Below, piece by piece: positions 13,375-15,566 of a DNA stretch of 15,566 bases; the first letter of the stretch is position 1; each line of letters opens with the position of its first letter. Both the position numbers and the translations under genes were made by a program. Origin of the DNA: Thermoleophilia bacterium (GTDB lineage Bacteria; Actinomycetota; Thermoleophilia; Gaiellales; SKUG01). The DNA is taken from positions 1 through 15,566 of the forward strand of contig SKUG01000215.1 of the NCBI GenBank assembly GCA_007122215.1, written 5' to 3'. The notes beneath the pieces are model-generated. The model was not told where the DNA came from. It made no database searches and worked only from the letters and a program-made list of their open reading frames with translations.

Positions 13375-15441
13375 CTACGCGGTTGCCAGCGGCACCTGGC
13401 CGAGCTCTGCCTGCAGCTCGGCGGCGCGGGTGGCGATTCGCTCGCGGACCTCGACGGGCTCGAGCACCGTGGCCATGCCGCGGTAGCGAAGGAGCTCCTC
13501 GACCAGCCACTGCTCGCTGGCCCAGCCGACCGTGGCGACCAGGCTGCCGTCCACCCGCTCGCTCACGCTGTGCTCGGTCTCCCGGATCCAGCGGGCGAGC
13601 TCCGGCTCGAACAGCACCGTCGCGGTGCGTGGGGACTCGTCGAGTGCGGTCGGCGTGTCGGCCTCGTAGTCGGACAGGTCGATGTCCCGCCGCTCGAACC
13701 CCTCATCGAGCACCCGGGTGTCCTTGAACCTGTCGACCCGGAAGGAGCGGATGTCCCCTGCCAGCCGGCACCAGGCAACCACGTACCAGTGGGCGCCGAG
13801 GTGCTGCAGGGCGTGCGGCTCGATCACCCGGGTGCGCAGCTCGCCGCGCGACTGGGTGTAGTACTCCACCTCCAGCAGGCGGCGCGCCCGCATCGAGCCC
13901 GTGATCGCGGCCAGTACCTCCTGGTGGTGGGCGTTGGGCTCGCCGCTGGGGACCGTGGGGGTATCGAACCCGCCGAAGGCTGCCTCGAGCTGCTGCCGGA
14001 CACGGCCCAGGCTGCTGGAGGCGGTCGCCGCGACCAGCGGCCCCACCAGGTCGAGTGCCAGCAGCAGCGCCTTGGCCTCCAGCGGGGAGAGCCGTGCCGG
14101 CTTGCGGAACGCCGCCCCGTGCGGCTCGACCTCGACGATGATCCGGTCGCCCTCGACCTGGGCGTACATGGCGTAGGCGCCAGCGCCGAAGTTCACCAGC
14201 ATGAGCGCGGAGATCGCCTGCTCGAGCCGGGCCTCGGTCAGCTGGAAGCGCTCCATGACCTCCGCCGTGGGAACGCTGCCCGAGCGCCCGTCCTCGCAGC
14301 ATGTGAGCAGGTCGCTCATCAGCGCCTGGAGCAGTGCGAACTGCTCAGCGGCAACGGGGGTCGCCGGGCGCCGGCGGCGCGTTGCCGGCTCCTCCTCCGT
14401 GGGGGGCGGGACCTCGTCGGCAATCGCCGGGATCTCCCCTGCATGTCGCTCGGCGACCAGCTCGATCGAGCGCGCGACGTCGTCGACCAGCGCTGGCGGT
14501 GCGACGGGCCGGATCGTGCCGTTCATGCCGCAGATCCAGGCGCTGAGCATCCGCTCCTCGCCGTAGGAGGTGCGAAAGGTCAGCGAGCCGTCCCCGTTGT
14601 GCTCGCAGCTGCCGGCATGGCCGAAGTTGCGCTCGACCCACCACGCGACCGAGGGGTCCACCCAGAGCTCTGCCTCGTTGGCATCGCCGCCCAGCTGCCA
14701 GACCGGACGGGACCGGTAGGCGCTGGCGTCGAAGCCTGCGGGGACCTCGAAGTCCCGCTCGCGCCGGCTGGTGAACTTGATCTCCCCGCGGATCCGGGTG
14801 AGGCGGAAGACGCGGACCGCATCCCGCTCGTGGGAGTGGCCGACCAGGTACCACTGGCCCCCGTTCCAGAACAGCGAGTAGGGATCGACGACGCGCTCCT
14901 CCTCGCTGTCCCGGGAGATGGTGTAGTAGCGGAAGGTGACCGTCCGGCGTTTGGTTATGGCCGTCTCGAGCTTGGGGATGCGGGCGGCGATCGCCGCGTT
15001 GTAGTCCGCATCCACGAGCCGTACGGTGGTCGATGCCAGCGCATCGTCGAGCACCGGGTTGTCGCGGCCCAGGGTGAGGTTCTGGAGCGCAAGGCGCAGC
15101 GGCTCGGCGTATGCGAACTGCCCGTCGAGCAGCGTCAGGCAGGAGTGCAGTGCCCCGAGCTCCTCGTCCGTGAGCTCCAGCGCCGGGAGGAAGTAGTGCT
15201 GCTCGGACAGGGTGTAGAGCTCCTCGCCCGTGTCCTCGTTGCGGTTGGACTGCAGCGGCACGCCCAGCCCCAGCAGCTCGGTGCGGTCCGCGTAGAAGCG
15301 CCGGGCGAAGGCGTCGTCGCCCATCTCGGCATAGCCCTCGACGCTCTCGCGGACGTCCCGGGCGGTGACCGGCCTGCGGGTCGACATCAGGTACGCAACC
15401 AGCGACAGCTGCCGGACGAGCTTGTCCTTCTCAAGGGTCAT
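13375..15441 (-). CDS. Double-WYL transcriptional regulator, fused PafB-PafC-like
   Basis: From the ATG at 15441 this is 688 residues, about twice a single WYL regulator. The first unit has a winged HTH (about 4-80), a Leu-rich helical region, a WYL domain with W197-Y198-L199 in GQWYLVGHSH, and a C-terminal extension (to about 335). A charged linker (TEEEPATRRRR) follows. The second unit has a diverged HTH (about 366-440), LSPLEAKALLLALD, a WYL domain with HWYVVAW (552-556) and a C-terminal extension. This order matches PafB followed by PafC. In mycobacteria PafBC activates LexA-independent DNA-damage genes, with WYL domains sensing nucleic acid; natural PafBC fusions exist. A strong GGGAGG ribosome site 7 nt before the ATG sets the start. 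PilZ follows in an operon. Confidence 0.92.
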   Translation of the reverse strand: MTLEKDKLVRQLSLVAYLMSTRRPVTARDVRESVEGYAEMGDDAFARRFYADRTELLGLGVPLQSNRNEDTGEELYTLSEQHYFLPALELTDEELGALHSCLTLLDGQFAYAEPLRLALQNLTLGRDNPVLDDALASTTVRLVDADYNAAIAARIPKLETAITKRRTVTFRYYTISRDSEEERVVDPYSLFWNGGQWYLVGHSHERDAVRVFRLTRIRGEIKFTSRRERDFEVPAGFDASAYRSRPVWQLGGDANEAELWVDPSVAWWVERNFGHAGSCEHNGDGSLTFRTSYGEERMLSAWICGMNGTIRPVAPPALVDDVARSIELVAERHAGEIPAIADEVPPPTEEEPATRRRRPATPVAAEQFALLQALMSDLLTCCEDGRSGSVPTAEVMERFQLTEARLEQAISALMLVNFGAGAYAMYAQVEGDRIIVEVEPHGAAFRKPARLSPLEAKALLLALDLVGPLVAATASSSLGRVRQQLEAAFGGFDTPTVPSGEPNAHHQEVLAAITGSMRARRLLEVEYYTQSRGELRTRVIEPHALQHLGAHWYVVAWCRLAGDIRSFRVDRFKDTRVLDEGFERRDIDLSDYEADTPTALDESPRTATVLFEPELARWIRETEHSVSERVDGSLVATVGWASEQWLVEELLRYRGMATVLEPVEVRERIATRAAELQAELGQVPLATA

Positions 15442-15448
15442 GACGGAA

Positions 15449-15534
15449 CCTCCCATGTCACCCACGTGGAAAGCGCCCCCACGACGCTTCCCCCAACCGC
15501 TGCAGATCGTAGCCACCTCGGGGTCGGTACGCAA
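15449..15534 (-). promoter_or_regulatory. Promoter and ribosome site of the double-WYL/PilZ operon
   Basis: On the minus strand TTGCGT (15529-15534) and TACGAT (15506-15511) are 17 bp apart, predicting a start near 15499 and a leader of about 58 nt. GGGAGG (15449-15454) sits 7 nt before the ATG at 15441. This is the one gene in the window with a classical leader and strong Shine-Dalgarno, and these decide its start. Confidence 0.6.
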
Positions 15535-15566
15535 AGCGAACCCGCTCGCCTGGCGTGCAAAGTCCC

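Overview
The window is very GC-rich, densely packed chromosomal DNA with strong G/C preference at third codon positions. It most likely comes from an actinomycete. Supporting signs are a LexA box of the GAAC-N4-GTTC type, a fused PafB-PafC-like WYL regulator, many apparently leaderless genes, and large secreted beta-propeller proteins. The style fits deep-branching Actinomycetota such as Solirubrobacterales/Thermoleophilia, but that placement is inference. No insertion sequence, prophage or CRISPR array was seen, and most genes are housekeeping or envelope genes.

Layout, left to right. (1) The 3' part of a surface beta-propeller protein (1-1485, +) converges on a tRNA-Leu(GAG) gene (1509-1594, -). 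(2) lexA (1665-2339, +) is divergent from the tRNA, and its SOS box lies across its own start codon. It is followed by a membrane-anchored SH3-L,D-transpeptidase (2469-3464, +) and a hotdog-fold thioesterase-like gene (3480-4226, +). (3) A secreted delta-60-repeat propeller protein (4264-6207, -) and the RNase P RNA gene rnpB (about 6316-6688, -) follow. (4) A guaB-family gene (6738-8195, +) is divergent from rnpB. (5) A minus-strand block holds murB (8240-9322), a membrane-anchored BamE-like protein (9342-10004), an unknown 189-aa protein (10174-10743) and a CHAP-domain peptidase/amidase (10750-11424). (6) A divergent intergenic region with palindromes leads to a small unknown plus-strand ORF (11702-12079). 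(7) A second minus-strand block holds a deoxynucleoside kinase (12092-12763), a PilZ c-di-GMP receptor (12830-13360) and, upstream of PilZ, a 688-aa double-WYL regulator (13375-15441).

Functional themes. Cell-wall synthesis and remodelling is represented by the L,D-transpeptidase, MurB and the CHAP protein. DNA-damage and nucleotide economy is represented by LexA, the PafBC-like regulator, the deoxynucleoside kinase and the GuaB-family enzyme. Signalling is represented by the PilZ protein. Several genes have a TANNNT-like -10 hexamer ending 7 or 9 nt before the start codon, so they should give leaderless or nearly leaderless mRNAs. Convergent gene pairs are separated by short GC hairpins, some of which overlap the stop codons.

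I found no convincing undescribed multi-gene system. The best leads are the GuaB-family protein without the IMPDH Arg-Tyr dyad, the PafBC-like/PilZ operon, the CHAP protein without a signal peptide beside a sigma-28-like promoter and small orphan ORF, and the start-overlapping LexA box.
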